Source of the DNA: Segatella hominis
Lineage (GTDB): Bacteria > Bacteroidota > Bacteroidia > Bacteroidales > Bacteroidaceae
NCBI RefSeq assembly: GCF_019249725.2
Contig: NZ_CP137559.1
Span: forward strand, 2,979,001 to 3,043,000
DNA: 64,000 nt
Direction: 5' to 3'
In this document: piece after piece, positions 53,509 to 63,142 of the stretch
Numbering within the stretch: the stretch's first letter is position 1
How the letters are laid out: the number at the start of each line of letters is the position of its first letter
Translations under genes and position numbers: made by a program
The notes under the pieces: generated by a model
Database searches by the model: none
Told to the model about the DNA's origin: nothing
Seen by the model: only the letters and a program-made list of their open reading frames with translations

Positions 53509-53531
53509 ACCCAGAATCAAAAACTAAAAAA

Positions 53532-53882
53532 ATGAAGAATATGGATTTTAAGAATTGGCACAGAAAGATTTGTCAAGCGAAATGTCCTACATGTGGAGGC
53601 CAAATACCATTTAGTATTGTAAGCAAATACTTTTGGCATGGTACATCTTATTATGTAAGCTGTACTCATTGTGGGCAAAGGATTCATCCGGAAAAAGAGC
53701 CTGTAAACACATATACATGCTTTTGTTTTGGAGGCATTTCCATTATGGCTCCAATGTACTCATATTGGTACATCGTGGCATGGGATTTTATCCCCGCTTT
53801 ACTTTTTGCCCTCCCATTTGTAATAATAACACTTATAGTTATTTGCATTTTAATATTGCATAATATAAAATTTTCAATTTAA
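53532..53882 (+). CDS. Small zinc-ribbon membrane protein
   Basis: The product has 116 residues. The N-terminal half holds two Cys pairs, CPTCGG and CTHCGQ (about residues 16-52), that can form a zinc ribbon. The C-terminal half has two hydrophobic segments (GGISIMAPMYSYWYIVAW and ALPFVIITLIVICILIL). No family is recognised. It stands alone between the esterase and the acetyltransferase genes. Confidence 0.65.
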   Translation: MKNMDFKNWHRKICQAKCPTCGGQIPFSIVSKYFWHGTSYYVSCTHCGQRIHPEKEPVNTYTCFCFGGISIMAPMYSYWYIVAWDFIPALLFALPFVIITLIVICILILHNIKFSI

Positions 53883-53953
53883 CAAAATATGAAAAAGATT
53901 ACGAAAAGAGTGGTATTCTTCTAGTAAGAAAGCAAAAAAATCTATATGACTGT

Positions 53954-54001
53954 AAAGGTGTATCTTGGAGCTTCTCACACAAAATTGGGAGGTACACCTT
54001 T
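53954..54001 (+). terminator. Possible terminator of the zinc-ribbon gene
   Basis: AAAGGTGTA pairs with TACACCTTT around a loosely paired interior, followed by GTCTTTC. Confidence 0.4.
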
Positions 54002-54051
54002 GTCTTTCAATGTGCTAAATATCTAAAAAACTGAAAATAAAGATAGCAATA

Positions 54052-54084
54052 TTTGGTCGTTTGGCGAAATATTGCTATTTTTGC
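54052..54084 (+). promoter_or_regulatory. Promoter of the acetyltransferase-parE unit
   Basis: TTTG (54052-54055), 20 bases, TATTTTTGC (54076-54084), 33 bases before the ATG. Confidence 0.65.
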
Positions 54085-54116
54085 ATGTTTAAAATAACAA
54101 ACTAGTTTGAATTATC

Positions 54117-55268
54117 ATGTCATTAATAGAAATTAAGAGGGTCGAGAGTAAGAAGGACTTGAAGACGTTCATCGACTTCCATTACGACCTATACGAGGGC
54201 AATCCGTATGATGCGCCCAATCTTTTCAGCGACGACATGAACACACTTAGCAAAGATCGCAATGCCGCTTTCGAGTTTTGCGAGGCAGAGTATTTCCTTG
54301 CTTATAAAGAGGGCAAGGTAGTGGGACGTGTCGCTGCTATTATCAACCATAAGGCCAATAAGCGTTGGGACCGTAAGTCCGTGCGCTTCGGGTGGATTGA
54401 TTTCATCGACGACCGTGAGGTTTCCAAGGCTCTCTTCGATGCTGTAGAGAAATATGGCAAGGAGAAGGGAATGGAAGATATTGTAGGTCCGCTTGGTTTT
54501 ACGGATATGGATCCAGAAGGTATGCTTACCTGGGGCTTTGACCAGCTCGGCACCATGCCTACCATCTACAATTATTCATATTATCCGGAGCACGTAGAGG
54601 CTTTGGAGGGTTTTACCGTAGATAATAAGTACGTAGAGTATAAGCTGATAGTGCCAGATACCATCCCGGAGAAATATTCCAAGATAGCGGCGATGATAGA
54701 GAAAAGATACAATCTCCATGCCCGTAAGATTACCCGAAAGGATATTTATCAGGGCGGATACGGACAGAAGATTTTCGACCTCATCAATGATACTTACAAG
54801 CATCTCTATGGCTATTCTGAACTCTCGCAGAAGCAGATAGACCAGTACATCAAGATGTATTTAGCTTTGCTCGATCTGAACTTTGTGACTGCCATCGAGG
54901 ATTGGACTACAGAGGATCATAAGATGATAGGAATCGGTATAACGATGCCTTCTCTTACCAAAGCCTTGCAGAAATGCCATAGGGGCAGACTGTTTCCTTT
55001 CGGTTGGTGGCATCTGCTGCGTGCCATCAAGTTCCATAAGACCAAGATCGTTGACCTCCTGCTCATCGGTATCCAGCCGGAATACCGTGCCAAGGGTGCC
55101 AATGCGCTGCTTTTTGCCGACCTGATTCCTATCTATCAGAAGTATGGAATCGAGTGGGGAGAAACACAGGTGGAAATGGAAGACAATGCTGCTGTGCAGG
55201 GACAATGGGGCGTCTTAGACCCAATCCTTCACAAGCGCCGCAACTGCTATATTAAGAAAATCAAGTAA
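54117..55268 (+). CDS. GNAT-like acetyltransferase family protein
   Basis: The 383-residue protein is of a type widespread in Bacteroidetes and usually annotated as a hypothetical or N-acetyltransferase protein. The N-terminal region (EFCEAEYFLAYKEGKVVGRV, AAIINHKANKRW) looks like GNAT strands 2-4. The C-terminal region repeats the theme (VDLLLIGIQPEYRAKGANAL), where QPEYRAKGA resembles the acetyl-CoA loop. Two GNAT-like units are therefore likely. The substrate is unknown. The gene lies 48 bases before parE and probably shares its transcript. Confidence 0.75.
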   Translation: MSLIEIKRVESKKDLKTFIDFHYDLYEGNPYDAPNLFSDDMNTLSKDRNAAFEFCEAEYFLAYKEGKVVGRVAAIINHKANKRWDRKSVRFGWIDFIDDREVSKALFDAVEKYGKEKGMEDIVGPLGFTDMDPEGMLTWGFDQLGTMPTIYNYSYYPEHVEALEGFTVDNKYVEYKLIVPDTIPEKYSKIAAMIEKRYNLHARKITRKDIYQGGYGQKIFDLINDTYKHLYGYSELSQKQIDQYIKMYLALLDLNFVTAIEDWTTEDHKMIGIGITMPSLTKALQKCHRGRLFPFGWWHLLRAIKFHKTKIVDLLLIGIQPEYRAKGANALLFADLIPIYQKYGIEWGETQVEMEDNAAVQGQWGVLDPILHKRRNCYIKKIK

Positions 55269-55316
55269 ATAGCAACTGTTCGTATAAAATAAAATCAGAA
55301 TTACAAGGAGGAATTT

Positions 55317-57317
55317 ATGCCTGAAGATAAAAACTTGAATGAAAAGGGTGCTGCTGAAGAACTGGCAAATACCCCTCAGGAGCAACCTGTAGAATATACA
55401 GATGACAATATCCGCCACTTGAGCGATATGGAGCATGTGCGTACCCGTCCGGGTATGTACATCGGTCGTCTGGGCGATGGTAACTTGCCTGAGGATGGTA
55501 TTTATGTGCTCTTGAAGGAGGTGGTCGATAACTCCATTGATGAGTTTAAGATGGGGGCTGGAGCACGTCTGGAAATCGATATAGAGGACAATCTGCGTGT
55601 CAGCGTCCGCGACTATGGCCGTGGTATTCCGCAGGGCAAGCTCGTTGAGGCTGTCAGCGTGCTGAATACCGGTGGTAAGTACGATAGCAAGGCGTTCAAG
55701 AAGAGTGTCGGTCTGAACGGTGTCGGTGTGAAAGCGGTCAATGCCCTCAGTTCCCATTTCGAGGTGAAGTCATTCCGCGACGGCAAGGTGCGCCATCTTA
55801 TTTTCGAACGTGGTAATCTCCTGAAAGACAATACTTCCAAGACGGAGGATGAGAATGGTACTTTCATCTTTTTTGAACCAGACAATACGCTCTTCAAGAA
55901 CTACAGTTTCCATGATGACATCGTGGAGACAATGCTCCGCAACTATACTTATCTGAATACAGGTCTCACCATCATGCACAATGGTCGCCGTATCCTCAGC
56001 CGTCATGGCCTGCAGGACCTTTTGAGCGACAATATGACCAATGAGGGTCTCTATGATATTGTCCACATGAAGGGTGAGGATATTGAGATAGCCTTTACCC
56101 ATACCAATCAGTATGGCGAGGAATACTATTCCTTCGTCAATGGTCAGCATACTACCCAGGGAGGTACTCATCAGAGTGCTTTCAAGGAGCATATTGCCAA
56201 GACCATCAAGGAGTTCTACGGCAAGTATGAGTATGGCGACATCCGCAACGGACTGGTGGCGGCTATTGCCATCAATGTAGAGGAACCTGTCTTTGAAAGT
56301 CAGACGAAAATCAAGCTCGGAAGTACGACGATGACTCCGAATGGTGGGGAAACCATCAATAAATATGTGGGCGATTTCCTGAAGAAGGAAGTGGACAACT
56401 ATCTTCATATCCATAAGGATGTGGCTGAAATCCTGGAAAACAAGATCAAGGAGAGCGAGCGTGAGCGCAAGGCGATGGCTGGTGTGACCAAGTTGGCACG
56501 TGAGCGCGCCAAGAAGGCCAACCTTCACAACCGTAAACTCCGTGACTGCCGCATCCACTTCAGCGATGCGAAGAACGACCGTAAGGAGGAGAGTTCTATC
56601 TTCATTACTGAGGGAGATTCTGCGAGCGGAAGCATCACCAAGAGTCGCGATGTAAATACCCAGGCGGTTTTCTCTCTGCGTGGTAAGCCGCTGAATTGCT
56701 TCGGACTGACCAAGAAGGTGGTGTATGAGAATGAGGAATTCAACCTCCTGCAGGCTGCGCTTGATATAGAGGATGGTTTGGATTCATTGCGCTACAACAA
56801 GGTGATTGTGGCCACGGATGCCGATGTCGATGGAATGCACATCCGCCTGCTCATCATCACGTTTTTCCTACAGTTTTTCCCAGACCTCATCAAGAAGGGC
56901 CATGTTTATGTATTGCAGACCCCATTGTTCCGTGTGCGCAACAAGCGTACCAAGATCAAGAACAAGCAGGCTGTGGCTGATGCCGATGCCAAGTTGGGAC
57001 CCAAGGAGAAGAAGGGCGATTTCATTACCCACTATTGTTATAGTGACGAAGAGCGCCAGCAGGCTATCCGTGAACTCGGACCAGACCCGGAAATCACCCG
57101 ATTCAAGGGTCTCGGCGAGATTTCTCCAGAGGAGTTTGCTCATTTCATAGGTCCTGATATGCGTTTGGAGCAGGTTACGCTGCATAAGAACGACCAGGTG
57201 CAGAAGCTTCTGGAATACTATATGGGAAAGAATACCATGGAGCGCCAGAACTTCATCATCGACAATCTGGTGATTGAGGAGGATATTCCTGAGGAAGATT
57301 CTGAACCGATGGATTGA
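55317..57317 (+). CDS. parE: DNA topoisomerase IV subunit B
   Basis: ParE is the ATPase half of topoisomerase IV, which separates daughter chromosomes. The 666 residues contain the GHKL ATPase ([26 protein letters not shown] with the catalytic Glu before it, [23 protein letters not shown]). They also contain the TOPRIM domain ([32 protein letters not shown]) and the C-terminal [10 protein letters not shown]. Length and the [13 protein letters not shown] segment fit the Bacteroidetes ParE form better than GyrB. Its partner parC is not in the window. A short promoterless gap separates it from the upstream gene. Confidence 0.9.
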   Translation: MPEDKNLNEKGAAEELANTPQEQPVEYTDDNIRHLSDMEHVRTRPGMYIGRLGDGNLPEDGIYVLLKEVVDNSIDEFKMGAGARLEIDIEDNLRVSVRDYGRGIPQGKLVEAVSVLNTGGKYDSKAFKKSVGLNGVGVKAVNALSSHFEVKSFRDGKVRHLIFERGNLLKDNTSKTEDENGTFIFFEPDNTLFKNYSFHDDIVETMLRNYTYLNTGLTIMHNGRRILSRHGLQDLLSDNMTNEGLYDIVHMKGEDIEIAFTHTNQYGEEYYSFVNGQHTTQGGTHQSAFKEHIAKTIKEFYGKYEYGDIRNGLVAAIAINVEEPVFESQTKIKLGSTTMTPNGGETINKYVGDFLKKEVDNYLHIHKDVAEILENKIKESERERKAMAGVTKLARERAKKANLHNRKLRDCRIHFSDAKNDRKEESSIFITEGDSASGSITKSRDVNTQAVFSLRGKPLNCFGLTKKVVYENEEFNLLQAALDIEDGLDSLRYNKVIVATDADVDGMHIRLLIITFFLQFFPDLIKKGHVYVLQTPLFRVRNKRTKIKNKQAVADADAKLGPKEKKGDFITHYCYSDEERQQAIRELGPDPEITRFKGLGEISPEEFAHFIGPDMRLEQVTLHKNDQVQKLLEYYMGKNTMERQNFIIDNLVIEEDIPEEDSEPMD

Positions 57318-57322
57318 GTTAA

Positions 57323-57350
57323 GTGAAGAGTGAAGAACGAAGAGTGAAGA
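57323..57350 (+). repeat. GTGAAGA-type heptamer repeats after parE
   Basis: Imperfect copies of GTGAAGA follow the parE stop. The same word in the other orientation forms the repeat inside the methyltransferase gene at 6144-6171. Confidence 0.65.
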
Positions 57351-57366
57351 ATTCAAGTGCTTTCGT

Positions 57367-57455
57367 GGGGAAACATTGAAACGGGGAACCTTTGAAAACA
57401 TGGGAACCATTGAAACATGGGGAAACCATTGAAACATGGGGAAACCATAGAAAAT
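57367..57455 (+). repeat. Tandem repeat of GGGGAAACCATTGAAACAT
   Basis: Five units of 16-19 bases, the third and fourth almost identical, lie between parE and the protease gene. Confidence 0.8.
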
Positions 57456-57457
57456 AG

Positions 57458-57482
57458 AACTGTTAACTGTTGACTGTTGACT
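57458..57482 (+). repeat. 25-bp dispersed repeat, copy 1
   Basis: This is identical over 25 bases to 63020-63044. It is built from ACTGTTGACTGTTGACT-like words. Confidence 0.85.
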
Positions 57483-57523
57483 CTTGAAGGATTTCTCTCT
57501 TTCATAAAGCTTAAGATTTAGAA

Positions 57524-59107
57524 ATGAAGAAATATCTATTTATTGCATTAGCGGCATTCTTGGCAGTAACTTCTGTCAGTGCCCAGTTGCGCGTAAAAAT
57601 GGGCAAGAACAGCCCGATAGAGAAGTTGGGAAGGGCTGAAATTGCCATTGCCAATCTCTATGTGGATAGTGTGGATGAGAATAAACTGGTAGAGGACGCC
57701 ATCCGGGGAATGCTCGAAAAGCTGGACCCTCATTCTTCCTATACCACTGCCAAGGAAACCCAGTCGATGCACGAGTCTCTGAATGGCTCTTTTGATGGCA
57801 TCGGCGTGCAGTTTAATATGGTAGATGATACGCTCCTGGTCATCCAGCCGGTTACCAATGGTCCTTCCGAGAAGGTGGGCATTATCGCCGGCGACCGTAT
57901 TGTAGCGGTAAATGATACTGCCATTGCGGGCGTCAAGATGAGTAAGGAGGAAATCATGAAACGGCTCCGTGGTCCTAAGGGTACGATTGTAAACCTTACC
58001 ATTGTGCGTCGCAGCATCAAGGATAAGCTTACCTTCAAGGTGAAACGTGATAAGATTCCTGTTACCACGATGGATGCAGCCTATATGATTCGTCCGGGCA
58101 TCGGTTATATTCGTCTGGGAAGTTTCGGAATGACGAGTCACAAGGAGGTTTCCGAGGCGATGGATTCCCTGAAGAAGAAGGGCATGAAAGACCTTATCTT
58201 CGACCTGGAGGATAATGGTGGAGGTTATCTGCAGACTGCGGCAAAGATAGCTAATGAGTTCCTGGAGAAGGGTGATCTGATTGTCTATACCAATGGTCGT
58301 AGGGCTCCCCGTCAGGAGTTCCGTGCTGAGGCCAATGGTCGCTGGCGCAAGGGCAAGATTGTTGTCCTCACTAATGAGTTTACGGCTTCTGCGGCAGAAA
58401 TCGTTTCCGGTGCTATACAGGATCAGGACCGAGGTGTAGTGGTGGGTCGCCGAACCTTTGGCAAGGGACTGGTGCAGCGTCCGCTTACCTTCGAAGATGG
58501 CAGTGAAATCCGTCTCACCATTGCCCATTACTATACGCCAAGCGGCAGATGCATCCAGAAGCCTTATAAGAAGGGCGACCGCGAGGATTATGCGATGGAT
58601 CTTGACAAGCGATACAAGCATGGTGAGTTTACCAATCAGGACAGCATTCACCTGTCCGACTCTCTGAAGTATTACACCCTGCGCAAGCACCGTGTGGTTT
58701 ATGGCGGCGGTGGCATTATGCCTGATTATTTCGTGCCGCTCGACACGACCAAATACACCAAATTGCATCGTCAGTTGTCGGCTAAGAGCATTGTCATCAA
58801 TCACAGTCTGAAGTTCATCGATGCTCATCGCAAGGAGTTGAAAGCCCAGTTCAAGGACTTTAGTAAGTTCATGAAGACCTATCAGGTTCCTCAGTCGCTT
58901 GTGGATGAGATCATCGAGGATGGCAAGAAAGAAAAAATAGAGGCGAAGGACGATGCTGAATTGGCTCAGACGAAGAAATACTTAGCTATTCAGTTGAAAG
59001 CCCTTGTAGCGCGCGATATTTGGGATATGAGTCAATATTTCCAGGTATGGAATGAGACGAACGAGATTGTTCTGCGTGCAGTTCAACTGCTGCAAACCGG
59101 AAAATAA
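57524..59107 (+). CDS. S41 family C-terminal processing peptidase
   Basis: This periplasmic serine protease of the CtpA/Prc family has 527 residues. It has a signal peptide (MKKYLFIALAAFLAVTSVSA), an N-terminal helical part (LVEDAIRGMLEKLDPHSSY) and a PDZ domain (about 85-170). The catalytic core has LEDNGGGYLQTAAKIANEF, the nucleophile Ser in TNEFTASAAEIVSGAIQDQD and the general-base Lys in GRRTFGKGLVQ about 25 residues later. A helical C-terminal extension follows. It probably trims envelope protein tails. Confidence 0.92.
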   Translation: MKKYLFIALAAFLAVTSVSAQLRVKMGKNSPIEKLGRAEIAIANLYVDSVDENKLVEDAIRGMLEKLDPHSSYTTAKETQSMHESLNGSFDGIGVQFNMVDDTLLVIQPVTNGPSEKVGIIAGDRIVAVNDTAIAGVKMSKEEIMKRLRGPKGTIVNLTIVRRSIKDKLTFKVKRDKIPVTTMDAAYMIRPGIGYIRLGSFGMTSHKEVSEAMDSLKKKGMKDLIFDLEDNGGGYLQTAAKIANEFLEKGDLIVYTNGRRAPRQEFRAEANGRWRKGKIVVLTNEFTASAAEIVSGAIQDQDRGVVVGRRTFGKGLVQRPLTFEDGSEIRLTIAHYYTPSGRCIQKPYKKGDREDYAMDLDKRYKHGEFTNQDSIHLSDSLKYYTLRKHRVVYGGGGIMPDYFVPLDTTKYTKLHRQLSAKSIVINHSLKFIDAHRKELKAQFKDFSKFMKTYQVPQSLVDEIIEDGKKEKIEAKDDAELAQTKKYLAIQLKALVARDIWDMSQYFQVWNETNEIVLRAVQLLQTGK

Positions 59108-59114
59108 ATCAAAT

Positions 59115-59160
59115 CAGCTCATGTGAAATTGTTTTAGTTTCACATGAGCTGTTCTTGTTT
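59115..59160 (+). terminator. Terminator of the S41 peptidase gene
   Basis: CAGCTCATGTGAAA (59115-59128) pairs perfectly with 59138-59151, followed by TTCTTGTTT. Confidence 0.85.
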
Positions 59161-59180
59161 AAACTCAAGAAAGAAGTATT

Positions 59181-59427
59181 ATGAGCGTTATAAAGAGTGT
59201 TTTTATATTTCTTGCTTATGACTTCTTGTCATCAGCAGGAAATGTCTCAATTGTCAAAAGTGGACGAACTTTTGAATAAAGGACAGTTTGAACATGCTGA
59301 CATATTATTTAGGAAAGCAGAGAAAGAGTCCCTAAATTCAGAAGCTCTGAGAGCATATTTTTCTTTTTTGTTTTATTTAGTTTTCTGGAATGATTTAATC
59401 TCTGAAGAAGCCTCCAGCAAAGAATGA
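59181..59427 (+). pseudogene. Truncated lipoprotein gene (TPR-regulator-like N-terminus)
   Basis: From ATG 59181 the start MSVIKSVFIF shifts frame within the signal sequence. The other frame gives a lipobox LLMTSC and then QQEMSQLSKVDELLNKGQFE and HADILFRKAEKES. This resembles the start of tetratricopeptide-containing lipoproteins of Prevotella. The frame ends at 59427 inside a tandem repeat, after only about 75 residues. A frameshift plus loss of the 3' part make it a remnant. Confidence 0.55.
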
Positions 59428-59565
59428 TCTGATCTTTATGGAAAACTCCAGTAAAGATTCAGGAGAAGCCTCCAGTAAAGGATGAATTAATCTTTATGGA
59501 AGCCTCCAGTAAGGAATCTCTGGAAGAAAGCTCCAGCAGAGGATAATGAATCTCTATGAGAATGG
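59405..59565 (+). repeat. Tandem repeat with GAAGCCTCCAGTAAAG units
   Basis: Five degenerate units of about 22-36 bases, some with the extra segment AATCTTTATG, fill the space between the truncated gene and the transporter gene. Confidence 0.8.
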
Positions 59566-59578
59566 AGTGGGAAAGGAA

Positions 59579-60550
59579 TTAGTCCTTCCCATGCATGTGA
59601 TCCCATTTCAGATAGATTCCTGCGAGAATCGTGCCGGAAATACTGTGCCAGGCACAACTGATGGCGCAAGGCAATACGGCCAAAGGCTGGGCGGCAAAGA
59701 AATTGCCGGCAAGCACCGTGGCAAGACCAGCGTTCTGCATTCCCACCTCAATACTGATGGTGCGCTTCTTGGCTGTATTGAATCCGGCACATTTGCCTGC
59801 CAGCCAACCCAGAAGATAACCCAAGGTATTGTGGCAGAAAACCACCGCAAAAGTCCAGAGGAAAAGCATCAAGCCACGGGCTACGAGATCATCGTGAACC
59901 GTAGAAATCACACCGCCTACGATAATGGCCAGACAGGTTACACTGATACCCGGCATGAGGCTCTGGATGGTAGGGAAGTATTCTTTCTTGCCATATACGT
60001 AATTGAGGGCGCAGCCGATGGCTACAGGAATAATCGTGACGATGAGGATGTTGATGAACATTCCCACTGCATCTACATGGATAATCTCGCCAGCCGTAAT
60101 CTTCATCAGCAGCGGAGTCATTACTGGAGCCAGAATGGTAGAGGCGCAGGTCATTCCTACGGAGAAGGCCACGTCGCCATGACAGAGATAACTCATGATG
60201 TTGCTCGATACGCCGCCCGGACAACAACCTACCAGCAGAATGCCGAGCGCCAGCGCAGGGTCAAGATGCCATACATGAACCAGCGTGTAGGCCACACCAG
60301 GCATGATGATAAACTGGGCACAGGCACCGATGAAAACATCGAGCGGACGCTGAGCCAGAATCTTGAAATCATTGGTGGTCAGGGTGAGACCCATCGTAAG
60401 CATAATAATGCCGAGAATTACGGTTTGGGTTGTTCCGCGCACCCAGTCGAAGGTATGTGGGAAGAAGAATGTAAACACAGCTACACCTATTACAAAAATA
60501 GATGTATAATTGGCCAGCCAGCGGCTGAGTCCTTGAAATAACTTAAGCAT
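59579..60550 (-). CDS. Bile acid:sodium symporter (BASS) family transporter
   Basis: This inner-membrane transporter of 323 residues has about nine or ten helices. The BASS family imports bile acids, pyruvate, pantothenate or other organic anions with sodium. Family motifs are IIMLTMGLTLT, LLVGCCPGGVSSNIMSYL (discontinuous helix with the sodium site) and SIEVGMQNAGLATVLA (second crossing region). The substrate cannot be read from sequence. The promoter at 60628-60659 is near consensus. Confidence 0.9.
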   Translation of the reverse strand: MLKLFQGLSRWLANYTSIFVIGVAVFTFFFPHTFDWVRGTTQTVILGIIMLTMGLTLTTNDFKILAQRPLDVFIGACAQFIIMPGVAYTLVHVWHLDPALALGILLVGCCPGGVSSNIMSYLCHGDVAFSVGMTCASTILAPVMTPLLMKITAGEIIHVDAVGMFINILIVTIIPVAIGCALNYVYGKKEYFPTIQSLMPGISVTCLAIIVGGVISTVHDDLVARGLMLFLWTFAVVFCHNTLGYLLGWLAGKCAGFNTAKKRTISIEVGMQNAGLATVLAGNFFAAQPLAVLPCAISCAWHSISGTILAGIYLKWDHMHGKD

Positions 60551-60627
60551 AATTCTATTTCTTTTAAAATCCTATATTTCTCTCTCGTTTATGATCTCTC
60601 ATTGCTTCCTCTCTTTCAAATTCGGGT

Positions 60628-60659
60628 GCAAAATTACAGATTTCTTCTAATATGACAAA
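60628..60659 (-). promoter_or_regulatory. Promoter of the BASS transporter gene
   Basis: Minus-strand TTTG (60656-60659), 19 bases, TAATTTTGC (60628-60636). Confidence 0.7.
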
Positions 60660-60785
60660 ATATTATTGGAAATAATTGCGATTTATAAGCATTTAATGTG
60701 TCTATCCTTTCGTTTTCGCACAAAAGGCTTGCAAGTGAGCAATGAAAAAAGTATTCCTCCTATTCTCACTTTTTGGTTTATTTAT

Positions 60786-60817
60786 TTTGTCTTTCCCCTA
60801 AATACTTGTATCTTTGC
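60786..60817 (+). promoter_or_regulatory. Promoter of ruvB-coaD
   Basis: TTTG (60786-60789), 19 bases, TATCTTTGC (60809-60817), 27 bases before the ruvB ATG. Confidence 0.75.
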
Positions 60818-60843
60818 ACCATAATTATCGATAATTACAAAGA

Positions 60844-61878
60844 ATGAACGAAGATTTTGACATAAGAAATGAGTCGGTTACGCCCGCCGAGAAGGAATTC
60901 GAGAAGGCACTGCGACCACTGAAGTTCTCTGACTTCAGCGGACAGAGCGGTGTGGTGGACAATCTCGAAATCTTTGTTGAGGCTGCCAAATACCGTGGCG
61001 AACCACTCGATCATACGCTCCTGCACGGTCCTCCAGGACTGGGTAAGACTACTTTGAGCAACATCATCGCCAATGAACTGGGTGTGGGATTCAAGATTAC
61101 CTCAGGTCCTGTGCTCGACAAGCCGGGCGATTTGGCCGGCATCCTGACTTCCCTGGAGCCGAATGATGTACTTTTCATCGATGAAATCCACCGTCTCTCG
61201 CCAGTTGTAGAGGAGTATCTCTATTCGGCGATGGAGGATTACCGCATCGACATCATGATAGACAAAGGACCTTCGGCAAGAAGCATTCAGATAGATCTGA
61301 ACCCTTTCACGCTGGTGGGCGCTACAACCAGAAGCGGACTGCTCACAGCCCCTCTCCGTGCCCGTTTCGGCATCAATCTCCATCTGGAGTATTATGATCC
61401 GGAGACGCTGCAGAAGATTATCCGGAGAAGTGCAATGCTCCTGAAAGTGCCTATCGAGGATGCGGCTGCGGTGGAAATCTCCCGCCGTTCGCGCGGAACG
61501 CCTCGTATTGCCAATTCGCTCTTGCGCCGCGTGAGAGATTTCGCCCAGGTGAAGGGTAACGGAACCATCACTTACGACATTGCGCAAATGGCGCTCAAGG
61601 CGCTGAACATCGACCAGTACGGTCTGGACGAGATAGACAACAAGATTCTCACCACCATCATCGACAAGTTCCGTGGCGGACCAGTGGGCGTGGGCACCAT
61701 AGCCACAGCCATCGGCGAGGATGCGGGCACGGTAGAGGAAGTGTATGAGCCTTTCCTCATCATGGAGGGTTTTATCAAGCGCACTTCGCGTGGTAGAATG
61801 GCTACGAAACTTGCCTACGACCATCTGGGCAGAAACCCTTATGCAGGGAATGTGATGCAGGGAGACTTATTTGAGTAA
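60844..61878 (+). CDS. ruvB: Holliday junction helicase RuvB
   Basis: RuvB is the hexameric motor that, with RuvA, moves Holliday junctions. The 344 residues contain [19 protein letters not shown], Walker [17 protein letters not shown] (about 58-73), Walker [20 protein letters not shown], sensor 1 [20 protein letters not shown] and the C-terminal winged helix ([20 protein letters not shown]). The stop is followed within two bases by the coaD start. Confidence 0.97.
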   Translation: MNEDFDIRNESVTPAEKEFEKALRPLKFSDFSGQSGVVDNLEIFVEAAKYRGEPLDHTLLHGPPGLGKTTLSNIIANELGVGFKITSGPVLDKPGDLAGILTSLEPNDVLFIDEIHRLSPVVEEYLYSAMEDYRIDIMIDKGPSARSIQIDLNPFTLVGATTRSGLLTAPLRARFGINLHLEYYDPETLQKIIRRSAMLLKVPIEDAAAVEISRRSRGTPRIANSLLRRVRDFAQVKGNGTITYDIAQMALKALNIDQYGLDEIDNKILTTIIDKFRGGPVGVGTIATAIGEDAGTVEEVYEPFLIMEGFIKRTSRGRMATKLAYDHLGRNPYAGNVMQGDLFE

Positions 61879-61879
61879 T

Positions 61880-62368
61880 ATGAAGATAGGAATATTTACG
61901 GGTACATTCGACCCATTTACGATAGGACATCAGAACATTGCGGAGCGTGCTCTGCCGATGTTTGACAAGCTTGTGATTGCCGTGGCGATGAGCAAGCTGA
62001 AGCATGCTAACGAGGAGATAGAGAAGCGTGTGGAGGACATCAAGGCTGTTTTCCCGAAGGAATGTGCAGAACTGGTGGATGCAGGAGATGCTTCTAAGGG
62101 ATTCCGCCTGGAGGTGGTTTCCTACGATGACCTTACCATCGACCTGGCGCATCGTCTGGGAGCCAAGTTCTTAGTGAGAGGCGTAAGAAGTGCCAAGGAT
62201 TTCGAGTATGAGCGTGAGCAGGCTGACATCAACAAGCAGTTGGGTGATGTAGAGACCATTCTTCTTTTTTCCGATCCTCGCTACAGCAGCATCAGTTCTA
62301 CGCTCGTCAGGGAGTTGAGATTCTTCGGAAGAGAAGTGGATGAATTCCTGCCTAAGGCGAAAGTGTGA
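61880..62368 (+). CDS. coaD: Pantetheine-phosphate adenylyltransferase
   Basis: CoaD transfers AMP to 4'-phosphopantetheine, the penultimate step of CoA synthesis. The 162 residues begin MKIGIFTGTFDPFTIGHQNI with the TGxFDPxTxGH nucleotide-binding motif. They also contain FLVRGVRSAKDFEYEREQAD and the ISSTLVREL segment. ATG 61880 is chosen; a TTG nine bases earlier overlaps ruvB. Translation is probably coupled with ruvB. Confidence 0.95.
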   Translation: MKIGIFTGTFDPFTIGHQNIAERALPMFDKLVIAVAMSKLKHANEEIEKRVEDIKAVFPKECAELVDAGDASKGFRLEVVSYDDLTIDLAHRLGAKFLVRGVRSAKDFEYEREQADINKQLGDVETILLFSDPRYSSISSTLVRELRFFGREVDEFLPKAKV

Positions 62369-62494
62369 CAGGAATGAAGCACCTACTAACTTCATCGTAT
62401 GAATCGAGAAGTGACGTGCAATCCTTGGAGAAATAAAGAATGAAGGAATAACAAAACAATTAAGAAATAACAGATAAAAATAGGAGGAAAAAGT

Positions 62495-62929
62495 ATGATT
62501 ACATACAATGTAGATGGCGTGAAAATGCCAAAGATCAAGAAGCGCGACACCAGTGCCTGGATTCGCAAGGTAGCTGCATCTCATGGTCGCAAGGTGGGAG
62601 AGATAGGCTATATGTTTGTAGATGACGAGAAGATTCTCGAAGTGAATAATGAGTATCTGGGTCATGATTACTATACCGATGTCATCACCTTCGATTACGA
62701 TGAGGATGATGTCATTAATGGCGACATCGTGATTTCGCTGGATACCGTGCGTACCAATGCCGAGCAGTTTGGCAAAACCTATGATGATGAGCTTCACCGT
62801 GTCATCATCCATGGCATTCTGCACCTCTGTGGCATCAACGACAAAGGCCCGGGAGAGCGAGAAATCATGGAGGAGAACGAGAACAAGGCGCTCGCCCTGC
62901 TCGAAGGTGCTTCGATTTTGAAGAAGTAA
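62495..62929 (+). CDS. ybeY: Endoribonuclease YbeY
   Basis: YbeY is a metal-dependent endoribonuclease in 16S rRNA maturation and ribosome quality control. The 144 residues include NNEYLGHDYYTDVITFDYDE and the metal site HRVIIHGILHLCGINDKGPGE. Two histidines of the HGxxHxxG motif are clear. The third ligand, usually His in GYDH, is replaced by NDK here, which I have seen in other Bacteroidetes homologues. AGGAGG-like bases lie before the ATG. Its last codons seed a tandem repeat. Confidence 0.9.
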   Translation: MITYNVDGVKMPKIKKRDTSAWIRKVAASHGRKVGEIGYMFVDDEKILEVNNEYLGHDYYTDVITFDYDEDDVINGDIVISLDTVRTNAEQFGKTYDDELHRVIIHGILHLCGINDKGPGEREIMEENENKALALLEGASILKK

Positions 62930-62992
62930 AGCTCCCTCTATAGTTTGAAGAAGTAAAACCCTTCTATAATTTGAGGAAGATAGGTTTCTTCT
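62917..62992 (+). repeat. Tandem repeat copied from the ybeY 3' end
   Basis: The unit TTTGAAGAAGTAAA (ybeY end codons plus stop) plus about 13 bases recurs at 62917, 62944 and, altered, at 62970. Confidence 0.8.
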
Positions 62993-63019
62993 TTTTCCCA
63001 GTAGAAGTATAGAAAAAAC

Positions 63020-63044
63020 AACTGTTAACTGTTGACTGTTGACT
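63020..63044 (+). repeat. 25-bp dispersed repeat, copy 2
   Basis: Identical to 57458-57482. Confidence 0.85.
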
Positions 63045-63060
63045 GTGAACTAATAAAAAG

Positions 63061-63093
63061 GGGAGATTCCAACGCTGATGGTTGGAGTCTCCC
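63061..63093. terminator. Terminator between ybeY and dusB
   Basis: GGGAGATTCCAAC pairs with GTTGGAGTCTCCC (one wobble) around a 7-base loop, followed by TTTATTTATTTT on the plus strand. Confidence 0.75.
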
Positions 63094-63142
63094 TTTATTT
63101 ATTTTTATGGTTCGGCGGGTTTACCATCCGCCGTAAACAAGT

